Source of the DNA: G942493275 sp942493275
Lineage (GTDB): Bacteria; Actinomycetota; Coriobacteriia; Anaerosomatales; PHET01
Length of the DNA stretch: 64,000 bases
Assembly (NCBI GenBank): GCA_942493275.1
Contig: OW818687.1
Location: 806,001-870,000 of the forward strand
Direction: 5' to 3'
In this document: positions 34,013 to 40,843 of the stretch, piece by piece
Layout: the number at the start of each line of letters is the position of its first letter
Numbering within the stretch: the first letter of the stretch is position 1
The notes under the pieces: generated by a model
Database searches by the model: none
The model's input: only the letters and a program-made list of their open reading frames with translations
What the model was told of the DNA's origin: nothing
Program-made: the position numbers and the translations under genes

Positions 34013-34032
34013 CCGTCCCCCTCTGCCCGGTC

Positions 34033-34650
34033 TCACCTCTCCTCGACGGGGATGAGCACCTCGTTGTGCCGAGCAAATCCCGGCATCCATGGTGCATCGT
34101 ACTGCGCGGCGACCGGCTCACCGTTGCCGATGAGGCCCAGCCGCTCGATCCACTCCGTCAGTTCTCCGACCGCCTTGGCGACGGCATCGTCATCGAGATG
34201 ACCTCCGAACCGAGCAACCACGGCCAGACGAGCCGGCACATCCTGGAGGCTGACGCGAGGATCGTTCGGGGTAGGCAACTCCTCGACCGACCGAAAGTGC
34301 GACGGCATCGAGAAACTGACCACGTACTCATCCAAGCACTGCACCGTACACAGTGGCGGCGCCGGCTCCATCTGTTCGTCTCGTGCACGCTGAGACGTCA
34401 CCGGTGCCGTCATCGCGATCTTCACGCCACGTGCGCGTTCGCTTGTCACGGGCGCAGTCATCGCGATGGTACCCGCTGCACTGTTGTTGCCAAAGATGTA
34501 GTCCGCCAGCACTCCGAATGCTGTCTGTGCCGCGTCGTCGTACCCCTTGGCGCGCACCCGCGCACTGGCGGTCACGTAGGGCTCGTACTTGCGCAGCTCG
34601 AGGGCGCCTTGCTTCTTCACAAGCTCGAATCGAGGGCTTTGAGTGGACAT
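34033..34650 (-). CDS. SOUL family haem-binding protein
   Basis: A 205-residue protein matching the SOUL/HBP fold: FELVKKQGALELRKYEPYV at the start, LADYIFGNNSAAGTIAMTAPVT in the middle with a repeated AMTAPVTS segment, and QYDAPWMPGFARHNEVLIPV at the end. Eukaryotic and archaeal relatives bind haem or porphyrin; bacterial roles are unclear. It is followed by the SDR gene. The ATG at 34650 follows GCGGAGG. Confidence 0.92.
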   Translation of the reverse strand: MSTQSPRFELVKKQGALELRKYEPYVTASARVRAKGYDDAAQTAFGVLADYIFGNNSAAGTIAMTAPVTSERARGVKIAMTAPVTSQRARDEQMEPAPPLCTVQCLDEYVVSFSMPSHFRSVEELPTPNDPRVSLQDVPARLAVVARFGGHLDDDAVAKAVGELTEWIERLGLIGNGEPVAAQYDAPWMPGFARHNEVLIPVEER

Positions 34651-34762
34651 CGGATCCTCCGCTCGGTCGGCGTGGTTCATGCCTATTTACCCCCGCCATG
34701 CTGGTCTCGATGTCGGCTGTCCTGTCGATTCGCCCTTACGAATGTCGGGAATCCACCCGTCA

Positions 34763-34786
34763 GGCGCCACCAGGAAAGGTGGCGCC
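34763..34786 (+). promoter_or_regulatory. Perfect 9-bp hairpin in the leader of the following gene
   Basis: GGCGCCACC pairs with GGTGGCGCC over a six-base AGGAAA loop, ending 23 bases before the ATG at 34810 and directly before its ribosome-binding site. There is no U tract. It may control translation or mRNA stability of the downstream gene. Confidence 0.4.
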
Positions 34787-34809
34787 ATCGGAGGTAACAG
34801 GGGGGCACG

Positions 34810-35265
34810 ATGGAAGAGAAGAGACTGCGAATCAGAATTGGGGACGAGCACGACCTGGCGGCAGCGAAGATGGCCGCGGGAGTGAGCCCCACTGTGCGAA
34901 CCGAAGGTCTGCCGGGACCAGGGGAAAAGACGATTGCGCCAGTCGCCGCAGTTCTAGTCGCGGCGGGCGTTGCCGCGCTGGCTACGTTCGTGATGGAGTT
35001 TTGGGAAAGGCTCCGCGGCGGGCTGGTCATCGACCTGCGTGAGGGTATCCCGGACCAGATGTACCGTGACGGCGACGTGCCGGTCGGTCTCATCATCATC
35101 CGCGCCGAAGACGGCAGCGTTGAGGTCCAAGCCAAAGACACACCGAAGAGCGCGATACATCAGTTGATCGAGTCGGTAATCGGAGGGGTGTTCACGTCCG
35201 CCAGCGATATTGCTAAGGCCGCAACCGAAGCCGGAGCGAAGGCCTCGACCGTCGCGACCACATAG
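34810..35265 (+). CDS. Protein of unknown function with one membrane segment
   Basis: A 151-residue protein. Residues 1-38 are polar and basic, 42-63 form a hydrophobic helix (APVAAVLVAAGVAALATFV), and 64-151 hold a compact domain with DLREGIPDQMYRDGDVPVGLIIIR and DTPKSAIHQLIESV. The helix is moderately hydrophobic and could be membrane-spanning. I do not recognise a family. GGAGGTAACAGGGGGG before the ATG is a strong translation signal, and a clear terminator follows, so it is a monocistronic gene. Confidence 0.7.
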   Translation: MEEKRLRIRIGDEHDLAAAKMAAGVSPTVRTEGLPGPGEKTIAPVAAVLVAAGVAALATFVMEFWERLRGGLVIDLREGIPDQMYRDGDVPVGLIIIRAEDGSVEVQAKDTPKSAIHQLIESVIGGVFTSASDIAKAATEAGAKASTVATT

Positions 35266-35282
35266 GAGTCCTGTCAGCTGGA

Positions 35283-35317
35283 ACGGCCCCGACCACCGAC
35301 ACGGTGATCGGGGCCGT
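35283..35317 (+). terminator. Intrinsic terminator-like hairpin
   Basis: ACGGCCCCGA at 35283 pairs with TCGGGGCCGT at 35308, extended inward by CCACCG/CGGTG with one bulge, giving a stem of about 15 bp and a three-base loop. It lies 18 bases after the stop of the unknown gene. Only CGCATGC follows, without a U tract. Downstream to 35447 I see no gene. Confidence 0.7.
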
Positions 35318-35447
35318 CGCATGCTCAGCGTCGAGCATGGCATCCGGATCGCACGACCACCGCCTGACGTCCATCCAGCAAGCGATGGCTCGGTTGCCAC
35401 ATGAGCGCAAGGGAGACGGCCCGCACGCGCTGCCAATGGCGGGCACG

Positions 35448-36731
35448 TCAGCGGGCCGCTACGGTGGCAATCAGGTACTCCAAGTACCGCGACTTGAACT
35501 GCTGGCTCGCCATCGCCTGTTTCATGGGCGGCAGCTTCAAGACCACGCCGAGCACCCCGGCCAGCGCCCGGTGACTCCAGAGCACGCGGTTGTCGAAGAC
35601 GAGGTCCTGCAGGTTCCCTCGCTCGATCGCCATCACGACCACGCGGTGAAGCGAGTTGAGCGGGGTGATCACGCGCTGTGGACGCGAGCGCAGCGTAAGT
35701 GCGCCCTGCGAGCACGACCTGACGCACACTCCGCATCCCAGACAGATGTCCTCGGAAAGCTTCGCGAGCTTCGCATTCGCGGCTCCTGCCCTGTTGGCCG
35801 AGACGAGCGTCATGGCCTCGACCGGACAGGCCAGCACGCACCTGCCGCAGCCGGTGCACGTATCCGTATCGATCACGGGCAGGAAGTTCGTCGTGCTGAT
35901 TGCGTGCAGTCTTCCGAACTTGCGGGCGGCCATCAGGCCCTCACAACAACAGCCGCAGCAGTTGCAGATGAAGGTAACGCCCTGCCTGACGTTCTCCCCG
36001 AGTTGCACGAGCCCGTGGTCGTAGGCCTCCTGAAGCAGCGTATGGGCCTCGACGCGTTCGATCTCGCGCGCGTAGCTATGCCGAGTGAGCGATGCGGCGG
36101 TGTTTCCAAACGTGAGGCAAATCTCCTTGGGGGCGTCGCAGTCGCGCCCCACGTGCATCATCTTGTGCCTGCAGTAGCACACCCCGACCCCGATGTGACT
36201 CGCCGATTCAATCACTTCACTCGCGCGTTCATAGTCGAGCACGTGGACCATGTTGTCGCTGCTCAGGACCGGTTCGTGCACAAACGTGCGCCCCATCGGC
36301 GTCTCGCCGCGGGCGAAGAGGTCCGTGACGAAGTCGTCCTCCACATTCAGGTACTGGTACAGCAACTCGCCGAGAAGCCTTTGGTCGACGTCTCCTCGGA
36401 AACGCATCATCGAGAACTCGAAGAAGCCTGCCATCGGCGGCGGCAGCACGTACGTGGTCTTCCCGTCGCGCTCGGTGTCGACCAGAAGCGCTCTGCCTGC
36501 GAGCTCATCGAGGATGTTGCTCGTCTCGGTCAGGGGAAGGCCGAGAATCCGAGTGGCCTGCTGCGCCGTGAACGGCTTGATGGGCATCTGGGCGAGAACC
36601 TGAGCCTCGCGCTCGGTCATCAACACCGAGAGGATCTTGTAGAGCGATTCTGAGGGCGGCGCACCCTGCGGAAACCGGTTCAACCGATCCACGAGCTCCG
36701 GGTAGCCCGACCTGCTTGTGAGGTGTCCCAT
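35448..36731 (-). CDS. Multi-cluster 4Fe-4S protein with N-terminal winged helix
   Basis: A 427-residue, probably cytoplasmic protein. Residues 40-105 look like a winged helix (MPIKPFTAQQATRILGLPLTETSNILDEL). The middle has scattered Cys pairs (GVGVCYCRHK and CDAPKEICLTFG), then the unusual FICNCCGCCCEG. Two ferredoxin clusters follow: CTGCGRCVLACP and CLGCGVCVRSCS. A 90-residue helical tail closes it. Homologues are known as uncharacterised 4Fe-4S dicluster proteins of anaerobes. The DNA-binding-like front end suggests redox-responsive regulation or a fused electron carrier. The ATG at 36731 follows CGAGGCGAGAGG. Confidence 0.85.
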   Translation of the reverse strand: MGHLTSRSGYPELVDRLNRFPQGAPPSESLYKILSVLMTEREAQVLAQMPIKPFTAQQATRILGLPLTETSNILDELAGRALLVDTERDGKTTYVLPPPMAGFFEFSMMRFRGDVDQRLLGELLYQYLNVEDDFVTDLFARGETPMGRTFVHEPVLSSDNMVHVLDYERASEVIESASHIGVGVCYCRHKMMHVGRDCDAPKEICLTFGNTAASLTRHSYAREIERVEAHTLLQEAYDHGLVQLGENVRQGVTFICNCCGCCCEGLMAARKFGRLHAISTTNFLPVIDTDTCTGCGRCVLACPVEAMTLVSANRAGAANAKLAKLSEDICLGCGVCVRSCSQGALTLRSRPQRVITPLNSLHRVVVMAIERGNLQDLVFDNRVLWSHRALAGVLGVVLKLPPMKQAMASQQFKSRYLEYLIATVAAR

Positions 36732-36882
36732 GTGCGCCTCTCGCCTCGGATGACACGAGAGGTGTATCCCCACAATTCGCGGCTCGGGGCCCGAGGGTCG
36801 CCCTAGTCCTCCGCGACTGTCGATCGCGGCGCTGCTGGACGGACCTGGAGGCGAAGCGCGGCAAGTGAATCCAGGCCGTGCC

Positions 36883-37590
36883 TCAGCTCTCCTCCAGTGC
36901 CTCTGCCGTACGCTTGATGCCGACGATGGTCTTGTGGCTGAACAGCGCTCCGCCAAAGTTCAGCGGTCCGTTCCAGATCCAGCGGGCGAAGCCGGTCTCG
37001 GTGCCGTCGGCGCGCATCCTCAATACCAGTCGGGTTCCTCCGTCGCCTGTCGGTGTGAGCACGAAGGCCATCGTGTTCTCAGTCCACGTAGCGGGCATCG
37101 AAGCGAGCGGCAGTGCCGAGGCCTCCAGCGAGCCAGCCGCGAGGACGAACGCCTTGGGCGGGTCGGCCTGCACCACCGTGTAGGACACCATATCGTTGAT
37201 CGCGATCTCGTCGCCGACTTCAACGCCCTGGAGTTCCGGGACGATCCTGCGGGAGTAGGAGCCGTCGACGAAATCGGATGACTTCGTCGCATGGTAGAAC
37301 CAGTCCCAACCATACCAGCCACCCCGACGCTGGCCCATCTGCTGAATCAATGCATAGACCGTCGAAGGCGGGGCGTCGATGGTGACAGCCTTCGTCGAGA
37401 TCTCACGGGTCGCGGGGAACAGCTCGTCGCCCGGCAACTGAGCAGTACGCTCGGCCTGGGTCGCGCCCCACCCGTCTGTGAACCAGCGTGTGAGCGGGGG
37501 AACAAGCACGAGGCCGAGGACGATCACCGCCAGCACCGCCGCGAGAAGTATCCCAACCCATTTCGCTATCGAGAGCACCGTCTCAACCAC
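36883..37590 (-). CDS. Membrane-anchored SRPBCC family protein
   Basis: About 235 residues. One N-terminal membrane helix is followed by a START/polyketide-cyclase-like domain (about 65-235): TKAVTIDAPPSTVYALIQQMGQRRGGWYGWDWF, then AFVLTPTGDGGTRLVLRMRA. This SRPBCC variant often accompanies NAD(P)-dependent reductases. The GTG at 37590 has AAAGGA seven bases upstream; an ATG at 37611 has none, though either is possible. Ligand unknown. It ends the run of minus-strand genes that starts at 39045. Confidence 0.82.
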   Translation of the reverse strand: MVETVLSIAKWVGILLAAVLAVIVLGLVLVPPLTRWFTDGWGATQAERTAQLPGDELFPATREISTKAVTIDAPPSTVYALIQQMGQRRGGWYGWDWFYHATKSSDFVDGSYSRRIVPELQGVEVGDEIAINDMVSYTVVQADPPKAFVLAAGSLEASALPLASMPATWTENTMAFVLTPTGDGGTRLVLRMRADGTETGFARWIWNGPLNFGGALFSHKTIVGIKRTAEALEES

Positions 37591-37638
37591 GGTATTGTCC
37601 TTTCGCGTCATTGCCAAAGAAGTGGACCGTCAGTGTGT

Positions 37639-38370
37639 TCACGCGTTGACGATCACCGGCATGCCGCCCCTCCAGCGCCGCCACGTCGAATCATCGGTCG
37701 TGAGTTCGCACATGAAGTGCGCGACGTTGGCCATGTTCGTCTCATCGGGCCGAAAGATGCTGCTCACAAGCTCGTCATTCACACTGTACTCGGTAGCCTC
37801 GCCATCGAGCAGGGTATCCGGCCGCACGACGACCCACTCGACGCAGGGGTTGCTCGGCCCGATCTCGCCGGCGCAGAAGTCGGCCACGCGTTGGTTGTCC
37901 CGCGCCGGCGGCACGAGTCCGCGAAGTACGCCGATGACGGCCCTCTCGCCCGCACCGCGCCGAACGTCGGCTTTGGCGGGACGATTCACCGAGACTGAGC
38001 TCATCACGATGAGGCGCACCGGAACGGACGGCCTCGACGACTCGACAGCTCGCACGAGGCTCGACAGCGTGCGGTCCACGAGATGGAACGGCGGACCGAA
38101 GATGCCCCTGACACTCGTCGTGTGGCCCAGGCATGAGATGACCGCATCGCAGCCCTCAAGGTGACCCCGTAGCTCTGCGGCTGTGAGCGAGAGCACGTCC
38201 GCTTCGACGACGTCCAGCAGCGGGTTGCCGGCCGCCGCCTCGGGCAGACGCGCAGCGGAACGCACAATGGCTCGAACGGTGATCCCTCGCTCCAGCATCT
38301 GAGTCAGCACCCGACCTCCTGTTCGGCCCGTTCCCCCGAGGAGCAAGACGCTGTGCCGCTTCTCGCTCAT
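37639..38370 (-). CDS. NAD(P)-binding atypical SDR (NmrA/NAD(P)H-binding type)
   Basis: A 243-residue protein with the N-terminal nucleotide loop LLLGGTGRTGGRVL (extended/atypical SDR GGTGxxG pattern), the VEADVLSL acidic loop and AVISCLGHTTSVRG. The late WVVVRPDTLLDGEA strand is typical of NAD(P)H-binding family proteins. There is no canonical YxxxK pair, so it may sense rather than reduce. Its ATG overlaps the stop of the XRE gene (ATGA), so expression is coupled to that regulator. Confidence 0.9.
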   Translation of the reverse strand: MSEKRHSVLLLGGTGRTGGRVLTQMLERGITVRAIVRSAARLPEAAAGNPLLDVVEADVLSLTAAELRGHLEGCDAVISCLGHTTSVRGIFGPPFHLVDRTLSSLVRAVESSRPSVPVRLIVMSSVSVNRPAKADVRRGAGERAVIGVLRGLVPPARDNQRVADFCAGEIGPSNPCVEWVVVRPDTLLDGEATEYSVNDELVSSIFRPDETNMANVAHFMCELTTDDSTWRRWRGGMPVIVNA

Positions 38371-38591
38371 GATTCCTCCTTCGGGTAGTGAAAGACCTCG
38401 TCGAGCGCTACGTCGAACACGCGCGCGATCTTGAACGCAACCTCGAGCGACGGCGAGTAGCGGCCCTGCTCGATAGCGATGATCGTCTGACGCGTCATCC
38501 CGACGCGGTCGGCGAGCTCAGCCTGTGTCATCTCACCGGCTGCGAACCGCAGCGTGCGGATACTGTTGGTGACCTGGGTCGGCTTCACCAT
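38367..38591 (-). CDS. XRE family helix-turn-helix regulator (YozG-like small type)
   Basis: A 74-residue protein that is almost only a Cro/C1 HTH: MTQAELADRVGMTRQTIIAIEQGRYSPSLEVAFKIARVF, ending in VALDEVFHYPKEE. Such minimal regulators usually lie next to a DUF2178-like membrane protein, as here, one base after its stop. The ATG follows GGAGGGG. It probably represses the promoter upstream of the membrane-protein gene. Confidence 0.93.
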   Translation of the reverse strand: MVKPTQVTNSIRTLRFAAGEMTQAELADRVGMTRQTIIAIEQGRYSPSLEVAFKIARVFDVALDEVFHYPKEES

Positions 38592-38592
38592 G

Positions 38593-39045
38593 CTAGAAGC
38601 CCCTCCGGTAACCGATGAGTTTGACTGCCGATGACGTGAGCCCCGCGATGACGAACGCGGCGAACATCGCGTTCGCGATCCAGAAGTACTCGACCTCGAG
38701 CATCGTGATGACGAGCGCGCCGAACACCAGCACGGAAGAAACGTAGTAGCCCACCAGATCGCCCCGCTGGCTGATGCTCTTGTCCCGCTCATCCGACCGG
38801 CCGATGTCGTCGACCGAGCCCTCGCCGGTGATCTCGGCTGAGATCGCTGAACCGATCGCGGTGAGAATCGCGCCGGCAATCGTTAGAGCGATGATCGCGA
38901 CCAGCGCGACAACCATCGGCCGCTGATAGGCGATATCCGTGACGGGGGTTGTGACGATCTGGCCGCCAACGATCCAGGCGTACACCGCCATCACGATGAC
39001 CGTTGTGGTCGCGTTCACCCACGTGATCTTCTCTTCGAACGACAT
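38593..39045 (-). CDS. DUF2178-like small membrane protein
   Basis: A 150-residue, four-helix protein: one helix at 12-30, one at 45-68, a charged cytoplasmic loop (SDERDKSISQRGDLVGYY), then two more helices. The ERD-x-ISQRG loop is typical of membrane proteins encoded beside small XRE regulators. Its biochemical role is unknown. It is the first gene of an operon (membrane protein, XRE regulator, NAD(P)-binding protein, probably SRPBCC), driven by a clear promoter. GGGAGG precedes the ATG. Confidence 0.85.
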   Translation of the reverse strand: MSFEEKITWVNATTTVIVMAVYAWIVGGQIVTTPVTDIAYQRPMVVALVAIIALTIAGAILTAIGSAISAEITGEGSVDDIGRSDERDKSISQRGDLVGYYVSSVLVFGALVITMLEVEYFWIANAMFAAFVIAGLTSSAVKLIGYRRGF

Positions 39046-39060
39046 GGCAGCCTCCCAGCG

Positions 39061-39080
39061 ATGTCAGATATGTTTGACAT
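39061..39080. promoter_or_regulatory. Palindromic operator ATGTCA-N8-TGACAT
   Basis: A perfect 6+6 inverted repeat covers the predicted transcription start of the minus-strand operon, 16-35 bases before the DUF2178-like ATG. The XRE protein of the same operon is the likely ligand, which would give autorepression. Confidence 0.6.
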
Positions 39081-39085
39081 ACCCG

Positions 39086-39114
39086 AATGTAAAACTATCT
39101 AGACGTGTGGTCAA
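39086..39114 (-). promoter_or_regulatory. Sigma-70-type promoter, TTGACC-N17-TACATT
   Basis: On the minus strand TTGACC and TACATT are separated by exactly 17 bases, in an AT-rich patch, with the start point predicted near 39079 inside the ATGTCA palindrome. It should drive the DUF2178-like/XRE/NAD(P)-binding operon. Confidence 0.75.
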
Positions 39115-39174
39115 ACATTATTCACACGAACCAGGGGACTCCGTGATGCAGCGCCCACGAATCGAAGAGACCTC

Positions 39175-39237
39175 TTGACATTTATCGTACGGTGTCCGAT
39201 AAATAGCAATGTCAGTTAAAGTACACCGTACGATAAA
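39175..39237 (+). promoter_or_regulatory. Promoter TTGACA-N17-GATAAA with 15-bp inverted repeat operator
   Basis: A consensus -35 TTGACA (39175-39180) is 17 bases from GATAAA (39198-39203). TTTATCGTACGGTGT (39181-39195) recurs as its exact reverse complement at 39223-39237, flanking the start point. The first half also forms a local TTTATCG/CGATAAA repeat with the -10. This is a strong candidate TetR operator for the CPBP/TetR operon. Confidence 0.75.
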
Positions 39238-39247
39238 GGAGCCAGAC

Positions 39248-40177
39248 ATGAGCACCAGCCCCGCCCGGAAGGCGATGACGCCTCGCACGTTGTGGTGGTT
39301 CTTCGCGATTACGTTCGTCCAGTGCTGGGGAATCGCCGGGGCATTCGTCGCATTCCAGGATCAGCTCGCGCCCATCTTCGGCCCGATGGGCTACACCAAC
39401 CCATTCTTCATCCTCGCGGCATGGGCTCCGGCGTTCGCCGGCGTAGGACTCGTCCTGCGGCACTACGGGCTGAACGGCCTCGGCAGTTTCCTGCGCCGCT
39501 TCACCCTGTGGCGCATGCCCGCTCCCTGGTGGACGTTCCTGCTCCTGGGCATCCCGGCGATCTTCTACGCCGGCGCAACGCTCAAGGGCACCTTCCCCGC
39601 TCCCTTCCCGTTCACGCCTTGGTACGCTGCGATCCCGGCGCTTGCAACAGCACTCGTCATCGGTCCGATCGAGGAGTTGGGCTGGCGAGGCCTTGCCCTG
39701 CCGCTGCTGCAGCGTCGTTTCTCGCCGTTTGTCGCATCCCTTATCCTCGGAGCGATCTGGGCCGTGTGGCACATGCCGGCATTCTTCCTCAGCGGCACCC
39801 CACAGAGCAGTTGGTCATTCGGCGGATTCTTCGTCGGAGTCATGGCAATCACGATCATCCTGACGGCCATGTTTAACTCGGCGCGAGGGAGCCTGCTCGT
39901 CGCGTTCTTCTGCCACTTCATGATGAACAACCCGATCTGGCCGGATGCGCAGCCGTGGGACTTCGTGCTCTTCGCGGTGGCAGCGGCGGTCGTGGTGTTC
40001 CTGAACCGCAAGAGCATGTTTGTGCGCGGCTCCGGTGTGAGCGATGTACTCGCCCCCGATACGGGCTCCACCTCACGAAGGGAATCCACGGTGGTCGCGG
40101 ACGTGCGGCAGCCCAGTAGTACGCTGTACGATGAGTCTATCCGGCCGCTTCGCCCCACAGCGCTCAACATCCGCTAG
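39248..40177 (+). CDS. CPBP family intramembrane glutamic endopeptidase
   Basis: A 309-residue protein with eight predicted helices. The three CPBP (Rce1/CAAX-protease-like) motifs are present: EELGWRG (EExxxR) near residue 142, AVWHMPAFF near 175, and FFCHFMMN near 222. Bacterial members process peptides or lipoproteins or work in bacteriocin immunity. The last 50 residues are polar. AAAGGAG precedes the ATG. It is followed nine bases later by a TetR gene, and both are likely controlled from the palindromic promoter just upstream. Confidence 0.92.
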   Translation: MSTSPARKAMTPRTLWWFFAITFVQCWGIAGAFVAFQDQLAPIFGPMGYTNPFFILAAWAPAFAGVGLVLRHYGLNGLGSFLRRFTLWRMPAPWWTFLLLGIPAIFYAGATLKGTFPAPFPFTPWYAAIPALATALVIGPIEELGWRGLALPLLQRRFSPFVASLILGAIWAVWHMPAFFLSGTPQSSWSFGGFFVGVMAITIILTAMFNSARGSLLVAFFCHFMMNNPIWPDAQPWDFVLFAVAAAVVVFLNRKSMFVRGSGVSDVLAPDTGSTSRRESTVVADVRQPSSTLYDESIRPLRPTALNIR

Positions 40178-40186
40178 GAGTCCGAA

Positions 40187-40837
40187 ATGGTGCCCCGCAA
40201 GGCCAACACACCGACCCTTACCCGTGATCAGATCGTCTCCGCAGCTATGACCATCGTCGACCGCGATGGCCTCGACGCGCTATCGATGCGCAGGCTTGCG
40301 ACCGAACTGGGCGTTGGCACGATGTCTCTGTACTACCACGTGCCAGACAAATCGGCTCTGTATGACCTGATTCTCGACGCGGGAATGCGCGAGGTCGACC
40401 TCTCCGACGATGACCCGACCGCGACCGTCGAGGCGCGGGTGGCCAACATCGCTTACGCAATCCGCGACGCGCTGCTCAATCATCCGCGCGCCGCCATCAT
40501 CGTGATGAGCCGCTCGATGCGGACGCCCACCCAGTTGCGGCCTGTCGAGAAGCTGTTGCAGATCCTCTCGGACGCCGGCATGCCACCGGCCCAGGCGATG
40601 CAGACGGTCAACGTCATCGGCCAGTACGCCGTGGGGGTCACCACGATGTATGCGAACCACGTGAACGACACGGAGTATTCCGATGAGCGCGAGGGCGACT
40701 ACACCGAGCTCACGCCCGAGGAGTTCCCTGCGATGTTCAAGGTGATGGAACATCCGGAGGGACTCGGCGACTGGGCCGCGGACTTCGAAGCCGGCCTTGC
40801 GGCGCTCATCCAGGGGCTCGTCACGGACAGAATCTGA
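40187..40837 (+). CDS. TetR family regulator (TetR_C_1 type)
   Basis: A 216-residue protein. The N-terminal HTH runs from residues 12-60 (LTRDQIVSAAMTIVDRDGLDALSMRRLATELGVGTMSLYYHVPDK), followed by an all-helical ligand-binding/dimer domain of the TetR_C_1 type. TAGGAG precedes the ATG. A degenerate copy of the upstream operator (GTACGCTGTACGATGA, about 40120-40136) lies near the end of the previous gene, so the protein may also affect its own local expression. Ligand unknown. Confidence 0.93.
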   Translation: MVPRKANTPTLTRDQIVSAAMTIVDRDGLDALSMRRLATELGVGTMSLYYHVPDKSALYDLILDAGMREVDLSDDDPTATVEARVANIAYAIRDALLNHPRAAIIVMSRSMRTPTQLRPVEKLLQILSDAGMPPAQAMQTVNVIGQYAVGVTTMYANHVNDTEYSDEREGDYTELTPEEFPAMFKVMEHPEGLGDWAADFEAGLAALIQGLVTDRI

Positions 40838-40843
40838 GGTCGA

